A DNA stretch of 64,000 nt from Rhizobiaceae bacterium. Lineage in GTDB: Bacteria > Pseudomonadota > Alphaproteobacteria > Rhizobiales > Rhizobiaceae. Every line of letters begins with the position of its first letter. Positions within the stretch are counted from its first letter, which is position 1. Shown here in pieces: positions 18,182 through 27,308 of the stretch. A program made the translations under genes and the position numbers. The DNA lies in assembly GCA_023953835.1 (NCBI GenBank), contig JAMLJB010000001.1, forward strand, positions 1,302,001-1,366,000, read 5' to 3'. The notes below the pieces were generated by a model. The model was not told the origin of the DNA and ran no database searches. It was given only the letters and a program-made list of their open reading frames with translations.

Positions 18182-20595
18182 GCCTTGAGCCTTTCCATTT
18201 TCGGATCATACAGCACACGCGGGCCGCGCACCGCCCGATAGGCCTTGCCGAAGGCCTCGATCTCGAAGGAGGTTTCCTCCGCCAGCGATACCGGCAGGTA
18301 GCCGAAAGCGATTGTCCTGCCGAGCGTGTAGCCATAGCCGGTCGAGGCGGTGGAGCCGACGACCTCGCCGCCGGACAGGATCGCCTCGCCGCCGTGGAAC
18401 GGCGCGAAGCCCTCGACGGTGAACGAACAGAGCTTGCGCTGCACGCCATCCGACTTGATCGTGCGTAGCGCCTCACGCCCGCGAAACTCACCCTTGTCGA
18501 GCGCGACAGCGAAGCCAAGCCCTGCCTCATAGGGATTGTAGTCGGGCGTGATGTCGCCGGACCAATAAAGGTAACCCTTTTCGAGGCGGCAAGCCTCGAT
18601 GGCGCGATAGCCCGCGTCGGCAATCCCGAACGGTTCGCCCGCTTCCTTCAGCGTGTCGTAGACATGCGGCGCGAACTCCTGGGAAATGTAAAGCTCCCAG
18701 CCCAGTTCACCCACATAGCCGACACGCACGGCGAGCGCTGTCGCATCGCTCACTTCGATCCGCCGTGCTGTGAGGAACGGAAATGCTTCATTCGACAGAT
18801 CATCATCGCTCACGGATTGCAGGATATCCCGCGATTTCGGGCCGCAAATGTTGATGACCGCGTATTGGTTCGTGATGTCTCGAACCGTCACGCCTTCGGG
18901 CAACTGCCTTTCGATCCAGTTGCGGTCGCGCACCCCGAAGCCCGACCCGGTGATGAGCCAGAGCAGGTCAGCGGCAAGGTGGAGAATGGTGACATCGGCC
19001 TCGATGCCGCCATTGTCGTTGCAGAGCTGGGTATAGATGGCGCGGCCGCCCGCGCCGCCGAGTTCGTTCGCCGCAATCCGCTGCATGGCCTCCAGCGCGT
19101 GCTTTCCCGAAATCTCGAACTTCGAGAAGGATGTCTGGTCGATCAGCACGGCGCGTTCGCGGATCGCCTTGACTTCGCCGCCCACCGCATCGAACCAGCC
19201 GGGCTTGCCCTCGAAACTGCCGAGTTCCACGGCCTCGCTGCCCGGCAGTGAAAACCAGTTCGGCCTTTCCCAGCCGAATTTGGAGCCGAACACCGCGCCG
19301 TTGCGGCGCAATTGCTCATGCAGAGGCGAGCGCCGCAGGCCGCGACCGGCATGCGCTTCCTCCGCCGGCCAATGAATCTTGTAATAGGCGCCATACGCCT
19401 CGATCGCGCGCTGTTCGAGATAGCGGCCCTGTGCATGCAACGGCCCGAAGCGGCGCGTGTCGAATGGCCACAAATCCATGCCCGCGTCGCCGTGCAGGAT
19501 CATGTTGGACAGCGCCAGCCCCGCGCCTCCCGATGCCGCGATGCCCGCCGTAAAGCCGCAGCCGGTATAGTAATTGTCAAGTTCCGGCACGAGGCCGATG
19601 ATCGGCTCGCCGTCATAGGAAACCGGGATCGGCCCGTTGATGACGGTCTGTATGCCGATTTCGTTCAGAACCGGCAGGCGGTCGGCCGCGGGAAGCGCAA
19701 AAAGCTCCAACCTGTCCATGTTCGGCTCGAACAGTTCGCGCCCGAAATCGAGCGGCGGCTTGCCGCGCCAGCAGCCCTTGCTGCCGTCCTCCCAGCCGCC
19801 GATGGCAAAGCTGCCCGTGTCCGGCTTGAGGTAGAAATTATTGTCCGGGTCGCGCAGCGTGGTCAGGTCGGGATCGAGCGTCAGCTTCTTCTCGGTGAGG
19901 AAATACTGATGCTCGACAATGCCTGCCGCCAGCGAAACACCCGCCATCTCTCCGACGCGCTTTGCCCAAAGTCCCGCGCAATTGACCAGAATATCGCAGG
20001 CGATGTTCCCGGCATTGGTGACCACGCCCAGCACTCTTCGGCCATCGAGCGCAATTTCCTCGACGCACACGCCTTCCTCGATCTTCGCGCCATATTGCCG
20101 CGCGCCCTTCGCATAGGCCATGGTCAGCGAATACGGGTCGATATAGCCGTCCCCGGGAATATAGGCCGCGCCTTCGATCCCATCCTCGACGATGAAGGGA
20201 AAGAGCTTCTTCGCCTCGGCAGGCGTCAGCGCATGGCACTCCACGCCGAAGCTTTTTGCCTGTCCCATGGAGCGCCGGATTTCGCTCCAGCGGTCGCGGC
20301 TCCCGGCAAGGCGCAGCGAACCCACCTTCTTCCAGGAAATGGCCTGTCCGGTTTCTTCCTCCAGCCTGTCGAACACGGCGACGGAGTTTTGCATCAACCG
20401 GGTCAGGTTGCGTTTGGAGCGAAGCTGACCCACGAGTCCCGCCGCATGCCAGGTGCAGCCATGGGTCAGTTGCGCCTTCTCGACGAGCAGCACGTCCTTC
20501 GCGCCGTCGCGCGCCAGATGATAGGCGAGCGACGTGCCGATCGCTCCCCCGCCGATAATCAGAATGTGAACATGCCGGTCGGCGTGGAACGTCAC
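18178..20595 (-). CDS. dimethylglycine/sarcosine dehydrogenase-like flavoprotein (second paralogue)
   Basis: An 805-residue enzyme with an N-terminal FAD-binding DAO domain and C-terminal GcvT folate-binding domains, predicted to demethylate an N-methyl amine and pass the one-carbon unit to tetrahydrofolate. The dinucleotide motif GGGAIG is at residues 15-20. His50 in TWHAAGL is the position that carries covalent FAD in dimethylglycine dehydrogenases. The GTG start at 20595 overlaps the stop of the previous gene (GTGA). It is a divergent paralogue of its neighbour and co-transcribed with it. Substrate not determined. Confidence 0.88.
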   Translation of the reverse strand: MTFHADRHVHILIIGGGAIGTSLAYHLARDGAKDVLLVEKAQLTHGCTWHAAGLVGQLRSKRNLTRLMQNSVAVFDRLEEETGQAISWKKVGSLRLAGSRDRWSEIRRSMGQAKSFGVECHALTPAEAKKLFPFIVEDGIEGAAYIPGDGYIDPYSLTMAYAKGARQYGAKIEEGVCVEEIALDGRRVLGVVTNAGNIACDILVNCAGLWAKRVGEMAGVSLAAGIVEHQYFLTEKKLTLDPDLTTLRDPDNNFYLKPDTGSFAIGGWEDGSKGCWRGKPPLDFGRELFEPNMDRLELFALPAADRLPVLNEIGIQTVINGPIPVSYDGEPIIGLVPELDNYYTGCGFTAGIAASGGAGLALSNMILHGDAGMDLWPFDTRRFGPLHAQGRYLEQRAIEAYGAYYKIHWPAEEAHAGRGLRRSPLHEQLRRNGAVFGSKFGWERPNWFSLPGSEAVELGSFEGKPGWFDAVGGEVKAIRERAVLIDQTSFSKFEISGKHALEAMQRIAANELGGAGGRAIYTQLCNDNGGIEADVTILHLAADLLWLITGSGFGVRDRNWIERQLPEGVTVRDITNQYAVINICGPKSRDILQSVSDDDLSNEAFPFLTARRIEVSDATALAVRVGYVGELGWELYISQEFAPHVYDTLKEAGEPFGIADAGYRAIEACRLEKGYLYWSGDITPDYNPYEAGLGFAVALDKGEFRGREALRTIKSDGVQRKLCSFTVEGFAPFHGGEAILSGGEVVGSTASTGYGYTLGRTIAFGYLPVSLAEETSFEIEAFGKAYRAVRGPRVLYDPKMERLKA

Positions 20596-23045
20596 GATTT
20601 CACCTTTTCGGCTGCGGGATCATAGAGCGGTTCGATATGGATCTTTGCCGGCACATTGCGCATCGCAACCACCAGCTCATATTTGCCCGAGGCCAGCCAC
20701 TCATCGGCCACACCGTCGCTGTTGCGCACATAGCCGAGGCCGATATTGCGCCCAACGGTATAGCCATAGCCTCCGCTTGTGAGATAGCCGACCGGCTGGC
20801 CGTCGCGCAGGATCGTCTCGCGCCCGAGCAGCACGATATCCGGATCCTCGACGGTGAAGGTCGCAAGTTGTTTCTGAAGCGGTTTCCCCACGGTATTTTC
20901 CAGAGCGCGACGTCCGAGAAAATCGACGTTCTTGCGCAGCTTCACCGCCCAGCCCAACCCCGCTTCGAGCGGCGTATCGTTGGCGGTGATGTCGGAACTC
21001 CATGCCCGATAGCCCTTTTCAAGCCGCAAGGATTCAATCGCCCTGTAGCCCGCGAGCCTGATGCCGAACTCTTCGCCTGCCTTCATCAGCGCGTCGAACA
21101 CATCGCCCGTGGCTTCGATGGGGATATGCAGTTCCCAGCCCAGTTCGCCGACATAGGTGATGCGCAGCGCCCGTACGGTCGCTCCTGCAATTCCGATCTC
21201 GCGCACATGACCGAAGGGAAACGCTTCGTTCGACACGTCGGCATCCGTGACGCTTGCCAGCACGTCACGCGCTTTGGGGCCCATCAGCGACAGCGTGCCG
21301 AATCGTTCGGTCACATCCGTCAGCGTGGCATCGAACGCGGGATCGACATGATCCGCGATCCACGCCAGATCATGTGTGCGAAAGCCGGTGCCCGTGACAA
21401 TGTAGAAATGATCTTCGGCCAGCCGCGCCACGGTCAGGTCGGCCTCTATGCCGCCGCGTGTGTTCAGCAGCTGTGTGTAGGTCAGCCGCCCCGCCGGTTT
21501 GGACACGTCATTGGCGCAGATCCAGTCCAGCGCCTTCTGGGCGTCGGCACCCTTCATCTCGTATTTCGCGAAGGAAGATTGATCGAACAGGCCGACGGCC
21601 TCGCGCACATGGCGATGCTCCTTGCCCACCGTGTCGAACCAGTTCTGTCGACCCATCGAATAGATGTCCCTGGCTTCCTCGCCCTCGCGAGCAAACCAGT
21701 TGGGCCGCTCCCAGCCGAGCTTGGAACCGAACACAGCGCGGCGCGCCTTCAGCCTCTCATAGAGGGGCGAGACGATGGCCGGACGACCGGACTCATATTC
21801 CTCGTGCGGGAAACCGATCGTATAGTGCTTGCCATAGGCCTCCAGCGTCCGGTCCTTCACCCATTGCCGGTCGCGGTGCAGGCCGGAGAAGCGGCGAATA
21901 TCGACCACCCACAGGTCGAGCGGCGCCTCGCCATCGATGGCCCATTGCGCCAGCGCCCAACCCGCACCGCCGCCTGACGCGATGCCGAATGCATTGAACC
22001 CTGCGCCGACGAACATGTTGGCGCATTCCGGTGCGCTGCCGAGAATGAAATTCCCGTCCGGGGTGAAACTTTCAGGCCCGTTGATCATCTGCTTGACGCC
22101 CACGCGCTCAAGCGCCGGAACACGCGCAATGGCCTGGGTCATGTGCTGCTCGAAATGGTCGTAATCGTCGTCGAACAGGCGGAACTCCCAGTCGTTCGGC
22201 ACGTCGCCGCCTGAAAGGCCGGTCTCCCACGGCTGCGGGTTCGGCTCATAGCCGCCCATCACCAGCCCGCCGACTTCCTCCTTGAAATAGGTCCGCCTGT
22301 CGGGATCGCGGATCGTTGGCGCATTGCTCGACAGCCCATCTATCTTCTCGGTGATGATGTATTGGTGCTTCACCGGTTGAAGTGGAACGTTGATCCCCGC
22401 CATTGCGCCCACCTGCCGCGCCCACTGCCCGGCGCAGTTCACGACGATCTCGCAGGCGATATCTCCCTGCGTCGTCTGGACTGCGGTGATGCGTTGCCCG
22501 TCCATAAGAAAGCCGGTGACGCGAACGTCCTCGACTATTTTCGCTCCATGCAAGCGCGCTCCCTTGGCGAGCGATTGCGCGATGTCGGAAGGGTTGGCCT
22601 GTCCATCTGTCGGCAGCCACGACGCCCCGACGAGGTCGGGCGTATCCATCAGCGGCCACATCTTCTTCACCTCCTCGGGCGAAACCAGATGCATCTCCAT
22701 GCCGAAGCTCCGGGCGGTCGTGGCCAGCCGCTTGAACTCCGTCCAACGATCCTCGTTGGTGGCGAGCCGCAGGCAGCCGGTCATTTTCCAGCCGGTCGCA
22801 AGCCCGGTTTCCTCATCCAGCCGCTTGTAGAGATCGACCGAATATTTCAGCACGCGCGTGATCGATGCCGACGACCGCAATTGCCCGACAAGCCCGGCGG
22901 CATGCCACGTCGAGCCTGAGGTGAGCTTGCCCTGCTCGAGCAGCACAACCTCCGCCTTGTGGTCCCGCGCCAGATGATAGGCCGTCGAGCAGCCGATGAT
23001 GCCGCCGCCGATCACGACGATGCGGGCATGGGATGGCAGGGTCAT
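20592..23045 (-). CDS. dimethylglycine/sarcosine dehydrogenase-like flavoprotein (first paralogue)
   Basis: An 817-residue FAD-GcvT fusion like the next gene. GGGIIG lies near residues 13-18, the covalent-FAD His48 in STWHAAGL, and the C-terminal part has the glycine-cleavage T-protein fold (YVGELGWELHIP, then RLEKGYRAWSSDI). It should oxidise an N-methyl group with electrons passed to an electron-transfer flavoprotein and formaldehyde or methylene-tetrahydrofolate released. Two such enzymes in a row suggest stepwise demethylation. It starts 34 bp after the permease stop. Confidence 0.88.
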   Translation of the reverse strand: MTLPSHARIVVIGGGIIGCSTAYHLARDHKAEVVLLEQGKLTSGSTWHAAGLVGQLRSSASITRVLKYSVDLYKRLDEETGLATGWKMTGCLRLATNEDRWTEFKRLATTARSFGMEMHLVSPEEVKKMWPLMDTPDLVGASWLPTDGQANPSDIAQSLAKGARLHGAKIVEDVRVTGFLMDGQRITAVQTTQGDIACEIVVNCAGQWARQVGAMAGINVPLQPVKHQYIITEKIDGLSSNAPTIRDPDRRTYFKEEVGGLVMGGYEPNPQPWETGLSGGDVPNDWEFRLFDDDYDHFEQHMTQAIARVPALERVGVKQMINGPESFTPDGNFILGSAPECANMFVGAGFNAFGIASGGGAGWALAQWAIDGEAPLDLWVVDIRRFSGLHRDRQWVKDRTLEAYGKHYTIGFPHEEYESGRPAIVSPLYERLKARRAVFGSKLGWERPNWFAREGEEARDIYSMGRQNWFDTVGKEHRHVREAVGLFDQSSFAKYEMKGADAQKALDWICANDVSKPAGRLTYTQLLNTRGGIEADLTVARLAEDHFYIVTGTGFRTHDLAWIADHVDPAFDATLTDVTERFGTLSLMGPKARDVLASVTDADVSNEAFPFGHVREIGIAGATVRALRITYVGELGWELHIPIEATGDVFDALMKAGEEFGIRLAGYRAIESLRLEKGYRAWSSDITANDTPLEAGLGWAVKLRKNVDFLGRRALENTVGKPLQKQLATFTVEDPDIVLLGRETILRDGQPVGYLTSGGYGYTVGRNIGLGYVRNSDGVADEWLASGKYELVVAMRNVPAKIHIEPLYDPAAEKVKS

Positions 23046-23079
23046 TGGGACGTCTCCCCGGTCAGGATCAGTGTTCTTG

Positions 23080-25068
23080 TCATTGCAGGCCGAGCCTGGT
23101 CTTGGTGCGCGCCGCGCCGGCTGCGATCAGCCGGTCGGCGATGATGGCGATGAAAGCGACCGCAAGGCCCGCGACAAGCCCGCGCCCGGTATCGGCCTTG
23201 GTGAGTGCGATATAGACTTCCTGCCCGAGGTCGCGCGTGCCGACCAGCGCGGTGATCACCAGCATCGAGAGCGCGAACATGATGGTCTGGTTGATGCCGA
23301 GCATGATGTCCGGCAGAGCAAGCTTGAGCTTGATCTTGGTCAGCAATTGCCACCGCGTACATCCCATCGCCCTGCCCGCCTCGGTGAGGCGCGGATCGAC
23401 CTTTCGCAGCCCGAGCGCTGTGTAACGGATCGCCGGCGCAATCGCGTAGGCCACCACGGCGAGCATGGCGGTGAAATCGCCGACCCGAAACAGCATGACG
23501 GCGGGCATGAGGTAAACGAAGGAAGGCAGCGTCTGCAACGTGTCGATGACGGCCTGCACGACGCGCCAGAGCTGCCTGCGCTCAGCCGACACGATGCCGA
23601 TGGGTATGCCGATCAGCGCGGCGATCACCACCGACACGCCGCAGAGATAGACGGTGATCATCGCCTTTTCCCATTGGCCGGTCGCGGCGATGAGAAAGGC
23701 CAGTGCCGCGACAAGAAGCGCGAGCCGATGCCCCCCCAGCCGCCATCCGGTATAGGCCAGCAGGCCGATCACGCCGAGCCAAGGCAAGCCGCCGAGCAGC
23801 CGTTTGAACGGGATCAGCACATTCAACAGCATGGCGTTCTTGATCGCTTCCAGCGTGTCGAAATAGTTCACGTTGATCCATTCGACCGCGCGGCCAATTG
23901 CGGTGCCACTGGCAATGGTCATGGCCTGCGGATAGGTCTGAAAGGCGGACAGGCCGAGGCCGAGAATTGCGGTCGAGACGATTATGGCCAGCGCCGAAAG
24001 CAGGTATGGATAGCGTGAGAAAAGTCCCTTCCTTGCGGCATCAGCGTGAAAATCGCCCATTTTCAGCGCCATTGCCTGGCTCAGCCGGTCGAGCGCGACG
24101 GCCAGCGCCACAATCGCCAGACCGGCCACCAGCCCCGCGCCAATGTCGAGGCGGCGAAGTGCTGCAAGCACGTCGAAGCCCAACCCGCCCGCGCCGATCA
24201 TCGACGCGATGATGACCATGTTCAGAGACAGCATGATGACCTGGTTGACGCCAACCATCAGGCTGTCGCGTGCGGACGGCACCATGACACGCCACGTCAT
24301 CTGGCGACGCGTGCAGCCGATCATGCGGCCCAGTTCCTGCACTTCTGACGGCACGCCGCGAAGCGCCAGCACGGTGATGCGCGTCATGGGCGGCATGGCG
24401 TAAATGACGGTCGCCACAATCGCCGCTGTCGGGCCGAAGCCGAACAGGAAAAGAATCGGCACGAGATAGGCGAAGACAGGAATGGTCTGCATCAGGTCCA
24501 GCACTGGCGTCAGTGCCTTCTCGAAGGGCGGCCAGCGATAGGCTGCAAGGCCGAGCAACAGCCCGCCCACCACGCCGATGGGCGCTGCGACCAGAATGGA
24601 GGCCAGCGTCACCATCGCGCTGTTCCACTGGCCGAAAACGGCAAGGAAAAGGAAGCAGCCCGCCGAAAACAGCGCCAGCCGCCAGCCGCCCGCATAGTGG
24701 CCGATCATGCCGACGATGGCGATAACGGCGATCCACGACAGCGGCGGCAATATCTGCACCGCGGCCGATCCCTGACCCGACAGGAAGCCCGTCGCCAGCA
24801 GGCTGAGCGCGATGCGGTAAGGCACATCCACTACCGCCGCGATGAAGCGCGTCAGTTGCGTGAAGGTGAAGAAGCCGAAGGTCGCGTCGTTCAGGAGCCA
24901 TTTCAACGCATTGCTGATCCATGCGGCAGCCGGGATGGTCCATGCCTTCGGATAGTCGAACGCCCACTTCGCGACCGGCTCCCCGAACTGCCACAGCAGC
25001 ACGAAGGCAGCGATCGCGATCAGCCAGCCAATTGCAGACGAGTGGCGGACAAGGGGTGGCGCGCGCAT
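23080..25068 (-). CDS. betaine-type ABC permease, two ProW domains on one chain
   Basis: A 662-residue inner-membrane permease with two ProW-like domains, each with the EAA-type loop: GRMIGCTRRQMTWRVMVPSA in the first half and GRAMGCTRWQLLTKIKLK in the second. The second half has about six hydrophobic segments, and the first also carries extra N-terminal segments. Most betaine importers use a homodimer of a single-domain permease; here both halves are encoded by one gene. It starts seven bases after the ATPase stop. The substrate is expected to be a quaternary ammonium compound. Confidence 0.88.
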   Translation of the reverse strand: MRAPPLVRHSSAIGWLIAIAAFVLLWQFGEPVAKWAFDYPKAWTIPAAAWISNALKWLLNDATFGFFTFTQLTRFIAAVVDVPYRIALSLLATGFLSGQGSAAVQILPPLSWIAVIAIVGMIGHYAGGWRLALFSAGCFLFLAVFGQWNSAMVTLASILVAAPIGVVGGLLLGLAAYRWPPFEKALTPVLDLMQTIPVFAYLVPILFLFGFGPTAAIVATVIYAMPPMTRITVLALRGVPSEVQELGRMIGCTRRQMTWRVMVPSARDSLMVGVNQVIMLSLNMVIIASMIGAGGLGFDVLAALRRLDIGAGLVAGLAIVALAVALDRLSQAMALKMGDFHADAARKGLFSRYPYLLSALAIIVSTAILGLGLSAFQTYPQAMTIASGTAIGRAVEWINVNYFDTLEAIKNAMLLNVLIPFKRLLGGLPWLGVIGLLAYTGWRLGGHRLALLVAALAFLIAATGQWEKAMITVYLCGVSVVIAALIGIPIGIVSAERRQLWRVVQAVIDTLQTLPSFVYLMPAVMLFRVGDFTAMLAVVAYAIAPAIRYTALGLRKVDPRLTEAGRAMGCTRWQLLTKIKLKLALPDIMLGINQTIMFALSMLVITALVGTRDLGQEVYIALTKADTGRGLVAGLAVAFIAIIADRLIAAGAARTKTRLGLQ

Positions 25069-25075
25069 GACGATC

Positions 25076-26086
25076 TCAGCCCTGCATCAACACATCGACG
25101 ACATCGGCGCGATGCAACGCGCCGACCGGCTCGCCGCTTTCGTCAAGCACGGTCAACACGTCGACACCGTCCGAGAACCGGGTCGCGGCATCGGCAATCG
25201 TCGCCCGCGCTGCAACGGTGGGGCCGCCCGCGCCGCCGACCGGCTTCATCAGCGACGCCGCCTTCAGGACCTTGGCTTTCGCCACGTTGCGCGTGAACGC
25301 CGCGACATAGGAATCGGCGGGCTGAAGCACCAGTTCCTCCGGGGTTCCCGCCTGCACGATCATGCCGTCCTTCATGATGGCGATGCGGTCGGCCAGCCTT
25401 ATGGCCTCGTCGAAGTCATGCGTGATGAAAACGATGGTTTTCTTCAGCACCGATTGCAGGCGGATGAACTCGTCCTGCATTTCGCGGCGGATCAGCGGAT
25501 CTAGAGCGGAGAACGGCTCGTCGAGGAACCACAGTTCGGGCTCCACCGCCAGCGATCTCGCAATGCCGACGCGCTGCTGCTGGCCGCCGGAAAGCTCGCG
25601 CGGGAAAAAGCGCTCGCGCCCCGCAAGCCCCACCAGTTCGATCATCTTTTGCGCGCGGGCCTCGCGCGCCTGCTTGTCCACGCCCTGCACTTCGAGCGGA
25701 AAGGCGACGTTGGCGAGCACGCTCAGATGCGGCAGCAGGGCGAAATTCTGGAACACCATGCCCATCTGGTGGCGACGGATTTCGATCATCCGCGCATCGG
25801 ATGCCGCAAGCAGGTTCTCGCCGTTGAAGATGATTTCGCCGGAGGTCGGCTCGATCAGCCGGGAGAGACATCGAACCAGCGTCGATTTGCCGGAACCCGA
25901 CAGACCCATGATGACGAAAATCTCGCCGGCGCGGACCCCTAGGTTCACACCCCGCACCGCACCGACGAGACCTGATTTCCCGAGTTCTTCAGGCTCGGGA
26001 CTGCCCCCTGAAGCGATCAGAAATTCGCGTGCCCCCGACCCGAATATTTTCCAGACATTGCGGCAAACGAGCTTTTCTTCCGCCAT
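25076..26086 (-). CDS. betaine-type ABC importer ATPase (ProV/OpuAA-like)
   Basis: A 336-residue ATPase. Walker A is GLSGSGKST at residues 61-69, the signature is LSGGQQQR, and Walker B is LWFLDEPFSALD with a switch His in THDFDEA. The ProV-type NVWKIFG opening and a C-terminal CBS-like segment (about 270-336) match osmoprotectant importers, although only about one CBS repeat is present. It lies 90 bp after the binding-protein gene, behind a GC-rich hairpin. Drives uptake through the fused permease. Confidence 0.9.
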   Translation of the reverse strand: MAEEKLVCRNVWKIFGSGAREFLIASGGSPEPEELGKSGLVGAVRGVNLGVRAGEIFVIMGLSGSGKSTLVRCLSRLIEPTSGEIIFNGENLLAASDARMIEIRRHQMGMVFQNFALLPHLSVLANVAFPLEVQGVDKQAREARAQKMIELVGLAGRERFFPRELSGGQQQRVGIARSLAVEPELWFLDEPFSALDPLIRREMQDEFIRLQSVLKKTIVFITHDFDEAIRLADRIAIMKDGMIVQAGTPEELVLQPADSYVAAFTRNVAKAKVLKAASLMKPVGGAGGPTVAARATIADAATRFSDGVDVLTVLDESGEPVGALHRADVVDVLMQG

Positions 26087-26138
26087 TCTTTTTCCGGTCT
26101 GCCCGTCTTTGTGTCGGTGGCGCGCAAGCGCGAATTGC

Positions 26139-26164
26139 GCCCGCCGCAGCCCCCGGCGGCGGGC
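26139..26164 (-). promoter_or_regulatory. intercistronic hairpin after binding-protein gene
   Basis: GCCCGCCGC at 26139-26147 pairs perfectly with GCGGCGGGC at 26156-26164 across an 8-base loop. It sits 12 bp beyond the stop of the binding-protein gene and before the ATPase. No T-run follows on the minus strand, so stabilisation of the upstream mRNA or partial attenuation is likelier than full termination. Confidence 0.55.
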
Positions 26165-26176
26165 TCCCCCAAGCTC

Positions 26177-27148
26177 CTATTTCTTGATCCACTCCGACCA
26201 GCGCACTTCGTTTTGGCCCATCCACTCCGCCACCACATCATCGACCGACTTGCCGTCGAGATCGACCTTGGTGATCATTGCGCCCATCTCGTCATTGTCG
26301 ATGGTGAAGGCCTTGATCGCCTTGTAGGCGCCCGGCCACTTGTCCTTGACGCCTGCCCAGCCGACTTTCCAGATTTCGCCATGCGGCTTGCCGCAATCGT
26401 ACATGGCATTCGGGTTCGACCCCCAGGCCGGGTCCGAATAGCACTCCTTGGTGTATTCGGGGAACTCGACCCACTCGCCCTTATACTTCGCGGGCGCCCA
26501 GTGCGGCGCGTAGATCCACAGCATGATCGGCGCCTTGCGCTGGTAGGCCGATTCAAGCTCGGCGAACAGCGCCGCGTCGGTGCCCGCATGAACCACCTCG
26601 AACGGCAGTTCCAGCGCCTCGACGCGCTCGTCATCGAAACCGCCCCATGTCACGGGGCCGCCGAGATAGCGGCCCTTCGGCGCGGTTTCGGCGGTGGAAA
26701 ACGCCTCGGCGCATTTCTCGTCCTTCAGCGCTTCCCAATTGGGCAGGCCGGGGCACTTCTCCTTCATATATTCAGGATACCACCACTCTTCCTTGGCCTT
26801 CATGCCAGTCGGGCCGAAGTTCTCGACCTTGCCGGTCGCGGTCGCGGCGTCCATGGCGTCGCGCCCGGTGGTTTCCCACATTTCCATCGCCACATCGAGG
26901 TCGCCGGTCTCCAGTCCCGCGAACTGGGCGAGATAGTCGGCCTGAACGTAGTCGACGCTGTAGCCCGCCTTCTTCAGCACCTCGCCCATGATATGGGTGG
27001 TGATGAGCTGGCCGGTCCAGTCATGCAGGGTAAGCTTTATGGGATCAGTGGATTCTTGAGCCGCAGCCGGTCCGCCCAGTATGGCCGCCGACAACGCGAC
27101 GGCCCCCGCGCAGCCCAGCAAAAAACGCCGTGCCCGATTCATTCGCAT
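26177..27148 (-). CDS. betaine-type substrate-binding protein (OpuAC/ProX family)
   Basis: A 323-residue periplasmic binding protein with a signal peptide (RRFLLGCAGAVALSAAILGG, cleavage after AAAQ). The mature part has the OpuAC fold and many tryptophans (LHDWTGQL, MWETTG, EEWWYPE, APHWAPAKY) of the kind that form aromatic cages for quaternary amines. Four internal cysteines are present. First gene of the amine operon and divergent from the DeoR regulator. Glycine betaine, choline, carnitine or similar compounds are possible ligands. Confidence 0.88.
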   Translation of the reverse strand: MRMNRARRFLLGCAGAVALSAAILGGPAAAQESTDPIKLTLHDWTGQLITTHIMGEVLKKAGYSVDYVQADYLAQFAGLETGDLDVAMEMWETTGRDAMDAATATGKVENFGPTGMKAKEEWWYPEYMKEKCPGLPNWEALKDEKCAEAFSTAETAPKGRYLGGPVTWGGFDDERVEALELPFEVVHAGTDAALFAELESAYQRKAPIMLWIYAPHWAPAKYKGEWVEFPEYTKECYSDPAWGSNPNAMYDCGKPHGEIWKVGWAGVKDKWPGAYKAIKAFTIDNDEMGAMITKVDLDGKSVDDVVAEWMGQNEVRWSEWIKK

Positions 27149-27238
27149 TCTCCTCTGGCAGGTATTTTTATTTTTTTGTTTGACGGAGTGTTGCGCGGCA
27201 TTGGTCCAGCGTCAACAGAATTCTGTGGCATTTCATGG

Positions 27239-27267
27239 CTTTTTGCCTGATCATGATTCACTTTTTG
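27239..27267. promoter_or_regulatory. candidate DeoR operator: CTTTTTG direct repeats
   Basis: CTTTTTG occurs at 27239-27245 and 27261-27267, 22 bp apart (two helical turns), flanking the near-palindrome TGATCATGATTCA in the 160-bp divergent region between the binding-protein gene and the DeoR gene. DeoR proteins often bind phased repeats. Assignment is inference. Confidence 0.35.
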
Positions 27268-27308
27268 GGGAATAAGCCGCAGAATCTCTCAACACATGGT
27301 GACCGGGC

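Noticed and set aside
19312..20625. 437-codon plus-strand frame over the flavoprotein gene
   Set aside because: Antisense shadow; the minus strand has FAD and GcvT motifs throughout.
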